From CAZIUL01 sp964542475 (lineage in GTDB: Bacteria; Planctomycetota; B15-G4; CAYZWU01): DNA of 7,440 nt. Location: the NCBI GenBank assembly GCA_964542475.1, contig CAZIUL010000107.1, forward strand, positions 1 through 7,440, read 5' to 3'. The notes beneath the pieces were generated by a model. It had not been told where the DNA came from, did no database searches, and was given only the letters and a program-made list of their open reading frames with translations. Both the position numbers and the translations under genes were made by a program. This document shows positions 1 through 6,144 of this stretch, one piece after another; the stretch's first letter is position 1, and every line of letters starts with the position of its first letter.

Positions 1-77
1 TGGCACGCCCGGAGGGACTCGAACCCCCGACTTCCGGATTAGAAATCCGGTGCTCTATCCAGCTGAGCTACGAGCGC
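1..77 (-). tRNA. tRNA-Arg, anticodon UCU, CCA encoded
   Basis: Read on the minus strand, this folds into a full cloverleaf. The acceptor stem is GCGCTCG with CGGGCGT, followed by discriminator G73 and an encoded CCA (plus-strand 1-3). The D stem is GCTC/GAGC, the anticodon stem CCGGA/TCCGG, and the seven-base anticodon loop TTTCTAA gives anticodon UCU (plus-strand 41-43). The T stem is GGGGG/CCCTC around loop TTCGAGT. The tRNA reads AGA and, by wobble, AGG arginine codons. The acceptor begins with a G1-U72 wobble and has a second U-G pair at 5-68; everything else pairs well, so it looks functional. The gene ends at the window edge, so any element integrated at its 3' end would lie outside. 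Confidence 0.97.
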
Positions 78-132
78 GCATTGTTTTGCACGGGATTATG
101 TCAACCGCATTCGTGAAAGAACGGCGCACGGT

Positions 133-161
133 AATATACTGATCGCCGCCTGACTTGTGAA
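133..161 (-). promoter_or_regulatory. Candidate sigma-70-type promoter for tRNA-Arg
   Basis: On the minus strand, TTCACA (plus-strand 156-161, one mismatch to TTGACA) is followed by a 17-bp spacer and TATATT (plus-strand 133-138, one mismatch to TATAAT). Initiation about 7 bases further on would give a leader of roughly 50 nt before the mature tRNA 5' end, a plausible arrangement for a tRNA precursor. A perfect TTGACA also occurs nearer the gene (around 97-102), but no -10 sits at a usable distance from it. Confidence 0.45.
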
Positions 162-194
162 ACAGATATTCGGTTTATGTGCCAAGGGATTCCA

Positions 195-219
195 CTCAGG
201 ATGTCACCTCATCCCTGAG
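195..219 (-). terminator. Weak hairpin after the CLC gene, possible terminator
   Basis: CTCAGG plus ATG (195-203) pairs with CAT, a bulged C, then CCTGAG (210-219) around a six-base loop. It starts about 22 nt past the CLC stop codon in the direction of transcription. No U-rich run follows on the minus strand, so it is not a standard intrinsic terminator. It could instead be a 3'-end stabilising hairpin. The rest of the 78-241 gap holds only the tRNA promoter candidate and a purine-rich tract near the CLC stop. Confidence 0.25.
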
Positions 220-241
220 CCAGGCCCCTCCCCCTTCTCCC

Positions 242-2284
242 TCACCTCCTCAGCTTCCCCAACGCCCCAGCGCTCCCCAACACCACAAGGTTATCCCCAA
301 GCCTGATCTTGTAGTCCGGCCTCGGCACGAGCTGCAACGGCTCCTTCGCGGAGGGGTCTTCCCCCGCGGAGTTGATCAGCAGCACCTGGATCCCGTGCTT
401 CCTTCTCAGGTCGAGCCCCGCCAATGTTTTTCCGGTCATCCATCCGGGCGCTTCCACCTCCGTGATCATTGTATCCTTTGAAAGCGAGACCGGGGCCTTG
501 CCGGCCGCCGTGGAGATCCCCCCGACCACCTCGCTCACCGCGTCGCGTTTCAGGAGCTCGGAGTTGTAAGCGCTGATCAGAGCCCGGCGCGTTACAACGC
601 CCACAATGCGGTTCTCATCGGCCTTGTCCACGACCGGGAACTCCTCACGGTTGCGGCTGCCGAAAAGACGCATCACCTTGTCCAGCGCGTCCTCTTTCTC
701 GATCACTGTCACGTTGTCCCTCATCACATCCTTTGCGATCACGAGGTGGTAGAGCACGCCAGTTTCCAGGATTATATGGCGGAAATCATCAACAGCCACC
801 ACGCCCTTGAACCGCCCGTCATCATCGGTAACGTAAAAGTAGGTGTAAGGGTGCTTGATCACCTGCTGGAGCATGGTGCCGAGATCATCGTTTTCACGAA
901 TGGTGAGATATTTGGGCGAGATGATATCCCCGACCCTGATCGACGACAGGATGTTCACCTCCTGCCCCCTGTGCAGGTTCACTCCTCTCCGGGTCAGCTT
1001 CAGCGTGTAGATCGAGTTCGGGTTGAGCCTGTCCGCGATAACGTTCCCGATTATACAGGCGAACATGAGCGGCAGGATGATCTTGTAGTCGCCGGTCATC
1101 TCGAAAATTATCATGATCGAGGTGAGCGGCGCGCGCGTCGCAGCCGAAACAACGGCCCCCATGCCTACCAGCGCGTATGCGCCCGAGCTCGCCGTGTACT
1201 CCGGGAAAAGGCTGTGGAACATGTGCCCCATGCCCCCGCCAAGGACCGCGCCGAGAAAGAGCGACGGCGCGAAAACCCCGCCCGACCCCCCGGAACCCAG
1301 GGTGATGCTCGTGGCGATTAGCTTCAGCGCGACCAGCAGAAAGAGAAAGCTCCAGGTGACCTGCTCGTTGAGCGCCCGTTCGATGGTTTCGTAGCCCACG
1401 CCGAAGAGGTGGGGGAACTGCAGGCCGATGAACCCGATCATCAGTCCTCCGATCACCGGCTTGGTCAGGGTGGGGATCTTCAGCTTGTTGAAGAGATCTT
1501 CGGATCCGTAAACCACTTTTGCGAACAGGAGGCCGATCAGCCCTGCCGCGACCCCGAGCACCGAGTAGGAAACGAGCTCGACCGGGCTGACCATCTCGTA
1601 AGCGATGTCAATGGCAAAGGCGGGGGTGTCGCCCACGAAGTGGTGTGACACGGCTGTCGCGATAACGGAGGAGATCACGATCGGCGTGAAGCGGCGCACC
1701 CCGAAGTCGCCAAGGATTATCTCGAGCGAGAACAGCACTCCCGCGACCGGGGCGTTAAACGTGGCGGCGATTCCGGCTGCCGCGCCGCAGCCCACCATTG
1801 TCCTGAGCTTGGAGCGGGACACGTGCAGCAGCTGCCCGAGCGCCGACCCGATGGCCGAGCCGATCTGCACGATCGGCCCCTCCCGTCCGACCGAACCGCC
1901 GGATCCGATGCAGATGGCTGACGCCAGGGTTTTTGCGAACACGATCCTCTTGCGGATAACTCCCTGCTTCAGGGCCACCGCCTCCATCACCTCGGGCACC
2001 CCGTGCCCGCGCGCCTCTCTTGCGAAGTAGTACACGATCGGCCCGATCAGGAGTCCGCCCGCCGCGGGGACGAGCACCACGTGCCACCATTCGAGGCTCT
2101 CGATGAGCGAGATCGAATACCCGGAGTTCCCGTAGGCAAGGGTCTGGATGAAGTCGATCAGTTTGCGGAAAAGGACAGCGCCGATCCCTCCGAGCAGGCC
2201 GATGACCGCGGCAATGAGCATCATGTACCTGTACTCCGATGCGCGCGCGTCCTCGCGGAACTTTTTTATGAATTTAATGGCCAT
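242..2284 (-). CDS. CLC-family chloride channel/transporter with CBS pair and TrkA_C domain
   Basis: This is an inner-membrane anion channel or anion/proton exchanger of the CLC family, 680 aa from the chosen ATG. The membrane part (about 20-420) carries the CLC signatures: GHGVPE at 93-98, GREGP at 133-137 with the gating glutamate E135, GVFAP at 336-340, and a tyrosine (Y426) in NSIY at the position of the anion-coordinating tyrosine. Two CBS domains follow (about 450-510 and 515-573), then a TrkA_C/RCK_C-like domain (about 598-680). The tail points to control by a bound nucleotide or other ligand. Compared with E. coli ClcA, the GSGIP serine is replaced by H94 and the internal proton glutamate (second E of FIIEEM) by I189, so channel versus exchanger cannot be decided. 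The frame stays open upstream to a TTG at 2386, but homology to the usual N-terminus begins at this ATG. The ATG has no Shine-Dalgarno of its own; a 16-codon leader ORF ends 7 nt before it. Confidence 0.93.
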   Translation of the reverse strand: MAIKFIKKFREDARASEYRYMMLIAAVIGLLGGIGAVLFRKLIDFIQTLAYGNSGYSISLIESLEWWHVVLVPAAGGLLIGPIVYYFAREARGHGVPEVMEAVALKQGVIRKRIVFAKTLASAICIGSGGSVGREGPIVQIGSAIGSALGQLLHVSRSKLRTMVGCGAAAGIAATFNAPVAGVLFSLEIILGDFGVRRFTPIVISSVIATAVSHHFVGDTPAFAIDIAYEMVSPVELVSYSVLGVAAGLIGLLFAKVVYGSEDLFNKLKIPTLTKPVIGGLMIGFIGLQFPHLFGVGYETIERALNEQVTWSFLFLLVALKLIATSITLGSGGSGGVFAPSLFLGAVLGGGMGHMFHSLFPEYTASSGAYALVGMGAVVSAATRAPLTSIMIIFEMTGDYKIILPLMFACIIGNVIADRLNPNSIYTLKLTRRGVNLHRGQEVNILSSIRVGDIISPKYLTIRENDDLGTMLQQVIKHPYTYFYVTDDDGRFKGVVAVDDFRHIILETGVLYHLVIAKDVMRDNVTVIEKEDALDKVMRLFGSRNREEFPVVDKADENRIVGVVTRRALISAYNSELLKRDAVSEVVGGISTAAGKAPVSLSKDTMITEVEAPGWMTGKTLAGLDLRRKHGIQVLLINSAGEDPSAKEPLQLVPRPDYKIRLGDNLVVLGSAGALGKLRR

Positions 2285-2291
2285 GGGAGGT

Positions 2292-2342
2292 TTACCGGCT
2301 TTTGCCGATTCCGTACACAAAGTCAGGGTCAAAACAGGGCAT
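2292..2342 (-). other. Candidate 16-aa leader ORF ahead of the CLC gene
   Basis: An ATG at 2340-2342 follows AGAGG (2347-2351) by four bases and opens a 16-codon frame, MPCFDPDFVYGIGKSR, ending in TAA at 2292-2294. The stop lies 7 nt before the CLC ATG, which itself is preceded by ACCTCCC and lacks a ribosome binding site. A leader ORF whose translation delivers ribosomes to the CLC start would explain this. The short length prevents any test of coding bias, and the peptide shows no attenuation-type codon run. Confidence 0.3.
2296..2307 (-). other. Small hairpin just upstream of the CLC start
   Basis: CGGC-AAAA-GCCG on the minus strand forms a four-pair stem with an AAAA loop, ending 11 nt before the CLC ATG and inside the last codons of the leader ORF. 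No U run follows, so it is not a terminator. It could affect ribosome access. The rest of the 123-bp gap has only a lone TAAAAT (2341-2346) with a poor -35, so I do not call a promoter. Confidence 0.2.
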
Positions 2343-2407
2343 TTTACCTCTGTTTTGCAAACGGCAAAGCAAAAAAATCGTGTCAAACTTTACATGGGTA
2401 CGATCGA

Positions 2408-3109
2408 TCAGTCTCTCGACCCGATAAAGATCCTCAGCACGTACCAGAACATGAGCGCGACCGATGCGAAAAGCTGGAGCGCCGCGCTTACATGCCGGTC
2501 CACAGGGTAGCGCCTGAGCACGTTCGAGGTGTCGTAGAGGATCGCCCCGCCCGCAAGCGCCACCATTGCCACGGAGAAAAAGGTCCCGAGGTGGAACCCG
2601 AATATGATCGATGCACCTATCAGAACCAGGGCGATGATGAACCCCCATCCCAGGAGACCCCGCAGAAAGGAGAAATCCTTGCGCGTGATGAACACAAGCG
2701 CTGTGAGCCCGGTGAAACCCGCGAGCGTCACTGCCGCGGCGCTTGTTATCGCGCCGGGGGCGTACTGCTGGGCAACGTAGAGAAGCGGCACGAAGATGAT
2801 GGCCTCGGCAAGCACAAAGCCCGCAAGCGCGGCGTACTGGGCAGCCCTTGATTTGGCCGTGTACGCCAGGCGGCTCGCGATCCAGCCCACAACCATGAAG
2901 CCCCCCAGAACGACCAGCCAGCTTGTATTGGCCACCACCTGCAGGATCCGCTCCGCCCAGCCGGTGTTGAAGAAGTAGATCTCGATAAAGGTGAAGGCGA
3001 AGATGGCGACCGCAAGGTGCGCGTAGGTCCGCGCGATAAAGGCGGATCTGGCATCCACGTCCGCTGCAGCGGCCGGGATTCCCTGATGCATGCTGTACGC
3101 GTTTTTCAT
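2408..3109 (-). CDS. Bax inhibitor-1 / YccA-family seven-TM membrane protein
   Basis: This is a 233-aa integral membrane protein of the BI-1 (UPF0005) family. Hydrophobic segments at about 30-48, 62-82, 92-113, 119-141, 150-171, 174-193 and 208-228 give the family's seven-TM plan after a polar N-terminus. The family block AGGAILYDTSNVLRRYP (about 186-202) includes D193, one of the two aspartates used for the pH-sensitive cation leak in BsYetJ. The second aspartate position, in the last TM, is S216. E. coli YccA also has serine there and also ends in SRD, as this protein does, so it sits best in the YccA subgroup. YccA binds and modulates the FtsH protease; such a role here is inference. The start is firm: AAGGAGGG lies six bases before the ATG. 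The gene is 50 bp after the FecR-like gene and 123 bp before the CLC gene. Confidence 0.9.
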   Translation of the reverse strand: MKNAYSMHQGIPAAAADVDARSAFIARTYAHLAVAIFAFTFIEIYFFNTGWAERILQVVANTSWLVVLGGFMVVGWIASRLAYTAKSRAAQYAALAGFVLAEAIIFVPLLYVAQQYAPGAITSAAAVTLAGFTGLTALVFITRKDFSFLRGLLGWGFIIALVLIGASIIFGFHLGTFFSVAMVALAGGAILYDTSNVLRRYPVDRHVSAALQLFASVALMFWYVLRIFIGSRD

Positions 3110-3115
3110 TTCAAA

Positions 3116-3123
3116 CCCTCCTT
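3116..3123 (-). promoter_or_regulatory. Strong ribosome binding site for the BI-1/YccA-like gene
   Basis: AAGGAGGG on the minus strand is spaced six bases from the ATG at 3107-3109. It fixes that start over the internal methionine at codon 7. Confidence 0.8.
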
Positions 3124-3139
3124 ATCAATTCAGGCTCTT

Positions 3140-3157
3140 AACCTTGAACCTTGAACC
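3140..3157. repeat. Short tandem heptamer repeat (AACCTTG / GGTTCAA type)
   Basis: The plus strand reads AACCTTG-AACCTTG-AACC, about 2.5 perfect copies of a 7-bp unit, lying wholly in the 50-bp gap between the FecR-like gene and the BI-1-like gene. The phase is 7 bp, and the unit sits just outside both reading frames, so copy number could change without breaking a gene. No promoter or terminator is evident around it. Confidence 0.7.
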
Positions 3158-3159
3158 GC

Positions 3160-3816
3160 TTACATGCCGCGGCGCCGGTCCTCTTTCAGCACAACCGGAG
3201 CCTTGCTCTCGTCGATCCGTATATTGGCCCAGTAGGGGGCGAGCAGCGATCCGTAACCGTTTTTTACTGTTATGTTGTTTCTCGACAGCGCTTTCAAGAC
3301 AGCCGTGCATAGCCCGTCCTTGTCCTGCTCGATATCGATGTGGAAGTAAGCACCGGAATCGCCTCTTATCTCGCCGTGAGGCATTTTAACAACAACCTGC
3401 CGGTCCGCGGAAGAGTTGATCCGCAGCTCACCCTGCTTGAGTCCCAGCACGAAGAGATCCCTGTTGTTTTCTCTTACCGGGCCTTCGAAAATCAGCACGC
3501 TCTGTCCGCTTGTCCCGCCCATCTGTGCCTGCACGCATCCCATGATGTTAAGATAAACCACGCCGTTGCTGCTTCGGATCGTTGTTCCGGGTGTTACCTC
3601 CCCTTTTCCGTTCCACGGCTCGAACGCCGTTTCCCCTGCCATCCGGATCTCCATCTTTCCGCCGGTGATCGAGACCTTTGCGATCCCTTTGCCTGTACCG
3701 CGCTCAGGGGGCCCGCCGCCGCCCCCCGGACCGCCGGGGCATGCGCACAACAGCCAGAGCAAAACCGCCGCGGTACACACGACCGGGCTCAACAAAGCTC
3801 TATCCGAAACACGCAC
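3160..3816 (-). CDS. FecR-domain predicted lipoprotein
   Basis: This is a 218-aa predicted exported protein. The N-terminus has a basic stretch, a hydrophobic core (about 10-23) and a lipobox-like L-C-A-C with C26 as the candidate lipidated residue. A Gly/Pro linker follows (27-42). The remainder is beta-rich and resembles FecR domains: a first half with GEVTPGTTIRSSNGVVYLNI (72-91), and a second with the typical "P-H-G-E-I-R-G-D-S-G-A-Y-F" pattern (146-158) before repeated short strands. It has no anti-sigma N-terminal helix domain and no ECF sigma gene beside it, so it is more likely an envelope scaffold or ligand-binding protein than a FecR signalling regulator. The GTG start follows the ligase TGA with no gap, and AAGGAGG lies eight bases before it. 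The overlapping ATG at 3818-3820 opens only six codons. The function is not established. Confidence 0.75.
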   Translation of the reverse strand: MRVSDRALLSPVVCTAAVLLWLLCACPGGPGGGGGPPERGTGKGIAKVSITGGKMEIRMAGETAFEPWNGKGEVTPGTTIRSSNGVVYLNIMGCVQAQMGGTSGQSVLIFEGPVRENNRDLFVLGLKQGELRINSSADRQVVVKMPHGEIRGDSGAYFHIDIEQDKDGLCTAVLKALSRNNITVKNGYGSLLAPYWANIRIDESKAPVVLKEDRRRGM

Positions 3817-5943
3817 TCATTGCTCCTCCTTGGTTTCGAGCTGCTTATCCACCATTTTTTTCACCCGGGCACACCTGCGCAGCAGCTCCTCGTCCATTTC
3901 GAATAGTCTCTTCATCTCATCAAGCAAGTCCAGTATTTCTTCGAGCTGGTGCTGCTCCCTGCCTGCCCGCTCGTTGGCCTTGGTCAGCAGCGTGAGGATA
4001 GTCAGGGGATCCCTTTTCAGGGTTATCATGGTTTTGGCCAGCTCTAGAAGGAGATCCGGCTTCGATGGCGGGATGAACTTCATGCTGTACAGATTGTTGA
4101 ACACCACAAGAGCAGCTTCGAGTTTTCCCGCCTTGCGGAACGCTTTTCCGAGCATGAAGTAGGCTATCTGCGACTTGCCGCGCGGGAGCCTCAGGATGTA
4201 CTCTTCGAGATACCCGGGAACCTCCTTGCATCTGCCGAGCCTGAACAGGCAGTTGGTGCAGGTGCTCAGTACCTTTGCCACACCCGGCCTGAGTTCGAGC
4301 GAATGTTTTGCCGCTTCCAGCGCCTCCTGGATGCGGCCCAAACGAACGAGCGCGTCAGCCTTGCAGGCGTAAATCTCCGCGCGCCACGGCCAGGCACGAG
4401 CGGCCCTGTCAAGTTCGTCTACCGCGTCCTCGTACCGTTTTTCTGCAAACAGCCGGTACCCCTCATTCCCGAGCACACCCGAGCGGGCGGCCTGGACCAG
4501 GCCTGCGCCGGGCAGGATCCATGCGATGCCCGCAACCATTGCCACAACGATCCACGGCGGACGCGTGCGCGCTTCCGATTCCACGGCGCCGGACGCGGGA
4601 ATGAGCAGTATGGAGACAGGCAGAAGAAAAAAGCACGCTGACGCGGGCCACTCGATCGGCGTCTCGAAAAAGCAGTAGATGCCGGCCGCAAGCAGAGCGC
4701 CTGCCGCGCCGGAATGAAGGGAAAAGCTCAGGTTGTCGCCAGTGGCAGCGCCCGTCTTTTTACGCATCATTCCGAAGAGGATGAAAAGAACCCCGAGGAA
4801 GCATAGTAGCCCGGGCGCCCCGTTTTCGCTCAGGATATGGAGGAACTGGTTGTGCGCGTGGTAGATCTCGCGGACATTGAGGTAGTACTGCGGAAAGACG
4901 GAAGAAAAGTTGCCCTGGCCCACACCCAGCAGAAAGTGATCCTTGCTCATCAGGATCGAGCTGTTCCACACGTTGAGCCTGGAGAAGTTGAAATCCACCA
5001 GCTCCGGGTTGAAAAGCGATGAAACGCGCTCGCTCACAAGCAGGCCGCCGCTTCCGAGAACTCCGGTTGCCGACAGGAGAAACACGGCTCCGGCGGCGAT
5101 CAGGACGATGGGAAGCGCCGTCCACAGGGCCTTGTTCAGCCCTGCCCCGCCTTTGTTCTCGTTGGACCTGATGAACCTGAGCGCAAGCACCAGTCCAAGC
5201 GCGGCCAGGGCTGCGAGATAGGTTCCGCGGCTCCCGGTGGAGAAAAGATAACCGAGCACGGGCAGCGAGAGAAGCCCCGCGGCAGCCCTCAACAAAAGCT
5301 GTCCCTTGTTGATGACGATCGCGATGATCATGACAAGCACCGGGAGAAGGTACTGGGCTGCCAGGTAGGAATGGATGAACAGCACGGAGCGGCTCGACAG
5401 CCTCTTGCTTTCCGCGGTCGTGCTGAAGATCGATGCCATGTGGGGAGCCGTGATTTCCACTATGGAAACCGCGCACGAGGCGATTCCCGCGATGACAAGG
5501 AACAGGAACGCCTTCCGATGGCTGTTTATCCGTGCGCTAAAACAGTAGTAAAGCACGGCAAGCGAAAGGATGTAGCCGGATTTGTACGTGGCCATGCCAG
5601 TGTTTCGGGCGGTATAGATTCCGAGGAATACCACGAGGAGCCAGATGAAAACGTACATGTCCGGGGCTTTTCGGCTTCCCTTCAGCCGCCAGTCGAACCT
5701 GCGCAGCCCACAAAAGGGCAGCATGAGAAGCGCGAGCGCTGCAAGCGCTTCCTGGGCTATTACACGTACAGCCAGGCCGTTCGTTTCCGTGGGAAACAGT
5801 GGAACGGCGAACATTGCTAGAAGGAGCGGTACGTCAGCAGGCCCGAGCTCGCGAAACCGGCTTTTAATCCTGAAAAAACTCCCGCCTTCACGCGCCTTCT
5901 CAGCGGATTCCGTAGCGTTCGGTTTCAGCCGGCTTTTATCCAA
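3817..5943 (-). CDS. O-antigen ligase/polymerase-type (Wzy_C) membrane protein with C-terminal TPRs
   Basis: This is a polytopic inner-membrane protein of the WaaL/Wzy_C superfamily, 708 aa from the chosen start. About ten to twelve hydrophobic segments span residues 35-475. Wzy_C hallmarks are STGSRGTYLA (about 235-244), SRLNVWNSS (321-329) and HAHNQFLH (362-369); the arginines at 239 and 322 and the histidines at 362 and 364 fall where ligases of this fold have essential residues. After a last TM (about 465-483), TPR-like repeats cover about 490-622, followed by a charged, coiled-coil-prone tail. Such proteins move lipid-linked glycans onto lipid A core, pilin or other acceptors, or polymerise them; which one cannot be told here, and no glycosyltransferase is nearby. 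I chose TTG at 5941-5943 because AGAGG lies five bases upstream. The frame extends to a TTG at 6009 (730 aa), which has no ribosome binding site and adds a basic 22-residue extension. The stop TGA abuts the next gene. Confidence 0.85.
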   Translation of the reverse strand: MDKSRLKPNATESAEKAREGGSFFRIKSRFRELGPADVPLLLAMFAVPLFPTETNGLAVRVIAQEALAALALLMLPFCGLRRFDWRLKGSRKAPDMYVFIWLLVVFLGIYTARNTGMATYKSGYILSLAVLYYCFSARINSHRKAFLFLVIAGIASCAVSIVEITAPHMASIFSTTAESKRLSSRSVLFIHSYLAAQYLLPVLVMIIAIVINKGQLLLRAAAGLLSLPVLGYLFSTGSRGTYLAALAALGLVLALRFIRSNENKGGAGLNKALWTALPIVLIAAGAVFLLSATGVLGSGGLLVSERVSSLFNPELVDFNFSRLNVWNSSILMSKDHFLLGVGQGNFSSVFPQYYLNVREIYHAHNQFLHILSENGAPGLLCFLGVLFILFGMMRKKTGAATGDNLSFSLHSGAAGALLAAGIYCFFETPIEWPASACFFLLPVSILLIPASGAVESEARTRPPWIVVAMVAGIAWILPGAGLVQAARSGVLGNEGYRLFAEKRYEDAVDELDRAARAWPWRAEIYACKADALVRLGRIQEALEAAKHSLELRPGVAKVLSTCTNCLFRLGRCKEVPGYLEEYILRLPRGKSQIAYFMLGKAFRKAGKLEAALVVFNNLYSMKFIPPSKPDLLLELAKTMITLKRDPLTILTLLTKANERAGREQHQLEEILDLLDEMKRLFEMDEELLRRCARVKKMVDKQLETKEEQ
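3825..3831 (-). promoter_or_regulatory. Ribosome binding site inside the ligase 3' end, for the FecR-like gene
   Basis: AAGGAGG on the minus strand lies within the last codons of the ligase gene and eight bases before the GTG start at 3814-3816. It supports the GTG start and translational coupling of the two genes. Confidence 0.7.
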
Positions 5944-5948
5944 GATAT

Positions 5949-5953
5949 CCTCT
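5949..5953 (-). promoter_or_regulatory. Ribosome binding site supporting the TTG start of the ligase gene
   Basis: AGAGG on the minus strand is five bases before TTG (5941-5943). The competing TTG at 6007-6009 is preceded by GCCGACTG, which has no Shine-Dalgarno match. This is the sole basis for preferring the shorter protein. Confidence 0.45.
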
Positions 5954-6009
5954 TTTAGTGATCCAAGACCGTCTTGACCCTTTCTGGGCCTTTTCCGGGA
6001 ACCGGTCAA

Positions 6010-6144
6010 CAGTCGGCATCATGATCATACTGGAACAGGCAAAGAAATTCATGATCAATCGCTGACTTCTGTGGTGAATTATCGTATCGTGCCGAAAGGT
6101 CGGTTTGTTTTTCTTATACACAGCTGTATGCGGGATGAAGCTCC
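6010..6144. promoter_or_regulatory. Divergent intergenic region between ligase and purD
   Basis: This stretch must hold the start signals of both divergent genes. For purD the best plus-strand candidate is CTGACT (6062-6067), a 17-bp spacer and TATCGT (6085-6090), a weak match. A TATACA at 6115-6120 has no partner. On the minus strand TATAAG (6113-6118) also lacks a -35. The 9-mer TCATGATCA occurs at 6019-6027 and again at 6049-6057, exactly 30 bp apart. I recognise no riboswitch. Confidence 0.4.

Noticed and set aside
1..77. tRNA gene as an attachment site of an integrated element
   Set aside because: No integrase gene and no repeat of the tRNA 3' end appears in the window, and the tRNA's 3' end lies at the window edge, so there is nothing to support it here.
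97..102. TTGACA (minus strand) as the tRNA -35 box
   Set aside because: A 17-bp spacer would put the -10 at the tRNA 5' end, where the sequence is ATGCGC and transcription would begin inside the gene. The TTCACA/TATATT pair at 133-161 fits better.
2285..2386. N-terminal extension of the CLC protein to the TTG at 2386
   Set aside because: The extra 34 residues are not membrane-like or family-like, the TTG lacks a ribosome binding site, and the usual CLC N-terminus begins at the ATG at 2284.
2285..2407. Fluoride riboswitch ahead of the CLC gene
   Set aside because: CLC-F genes often have one, but I see no matching conserved core here, and the CLC keeps the GREGP signature and CBS domains of non-fluoride types.
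2003..2851. Plus-strand open frame of 282 codons
   Set aside because: It lies antisense across the CLC and BI-1-like genes, its product is charged low-complexity sequence with no recognisable domain, and it spans a gene boundary. It is a GC-driven shadow.
4760..5476. Minus-strand open frame of 238 codons inside the ligase gene
   Set aside because: It is a same-strand shifted frame of the ligase, rich in Arg, Gly and Pro with no membrane segments. It looks like a shadow frame, not a frameshifted gene, since the ligase frame is intact throughout.
6010..6144. Purine riboswitch ahead of purD
   Set aside because: No three-stem aptamer arrangement or conserved junction sequence was found, and the region has no terminator-type hairpin before the ATG.
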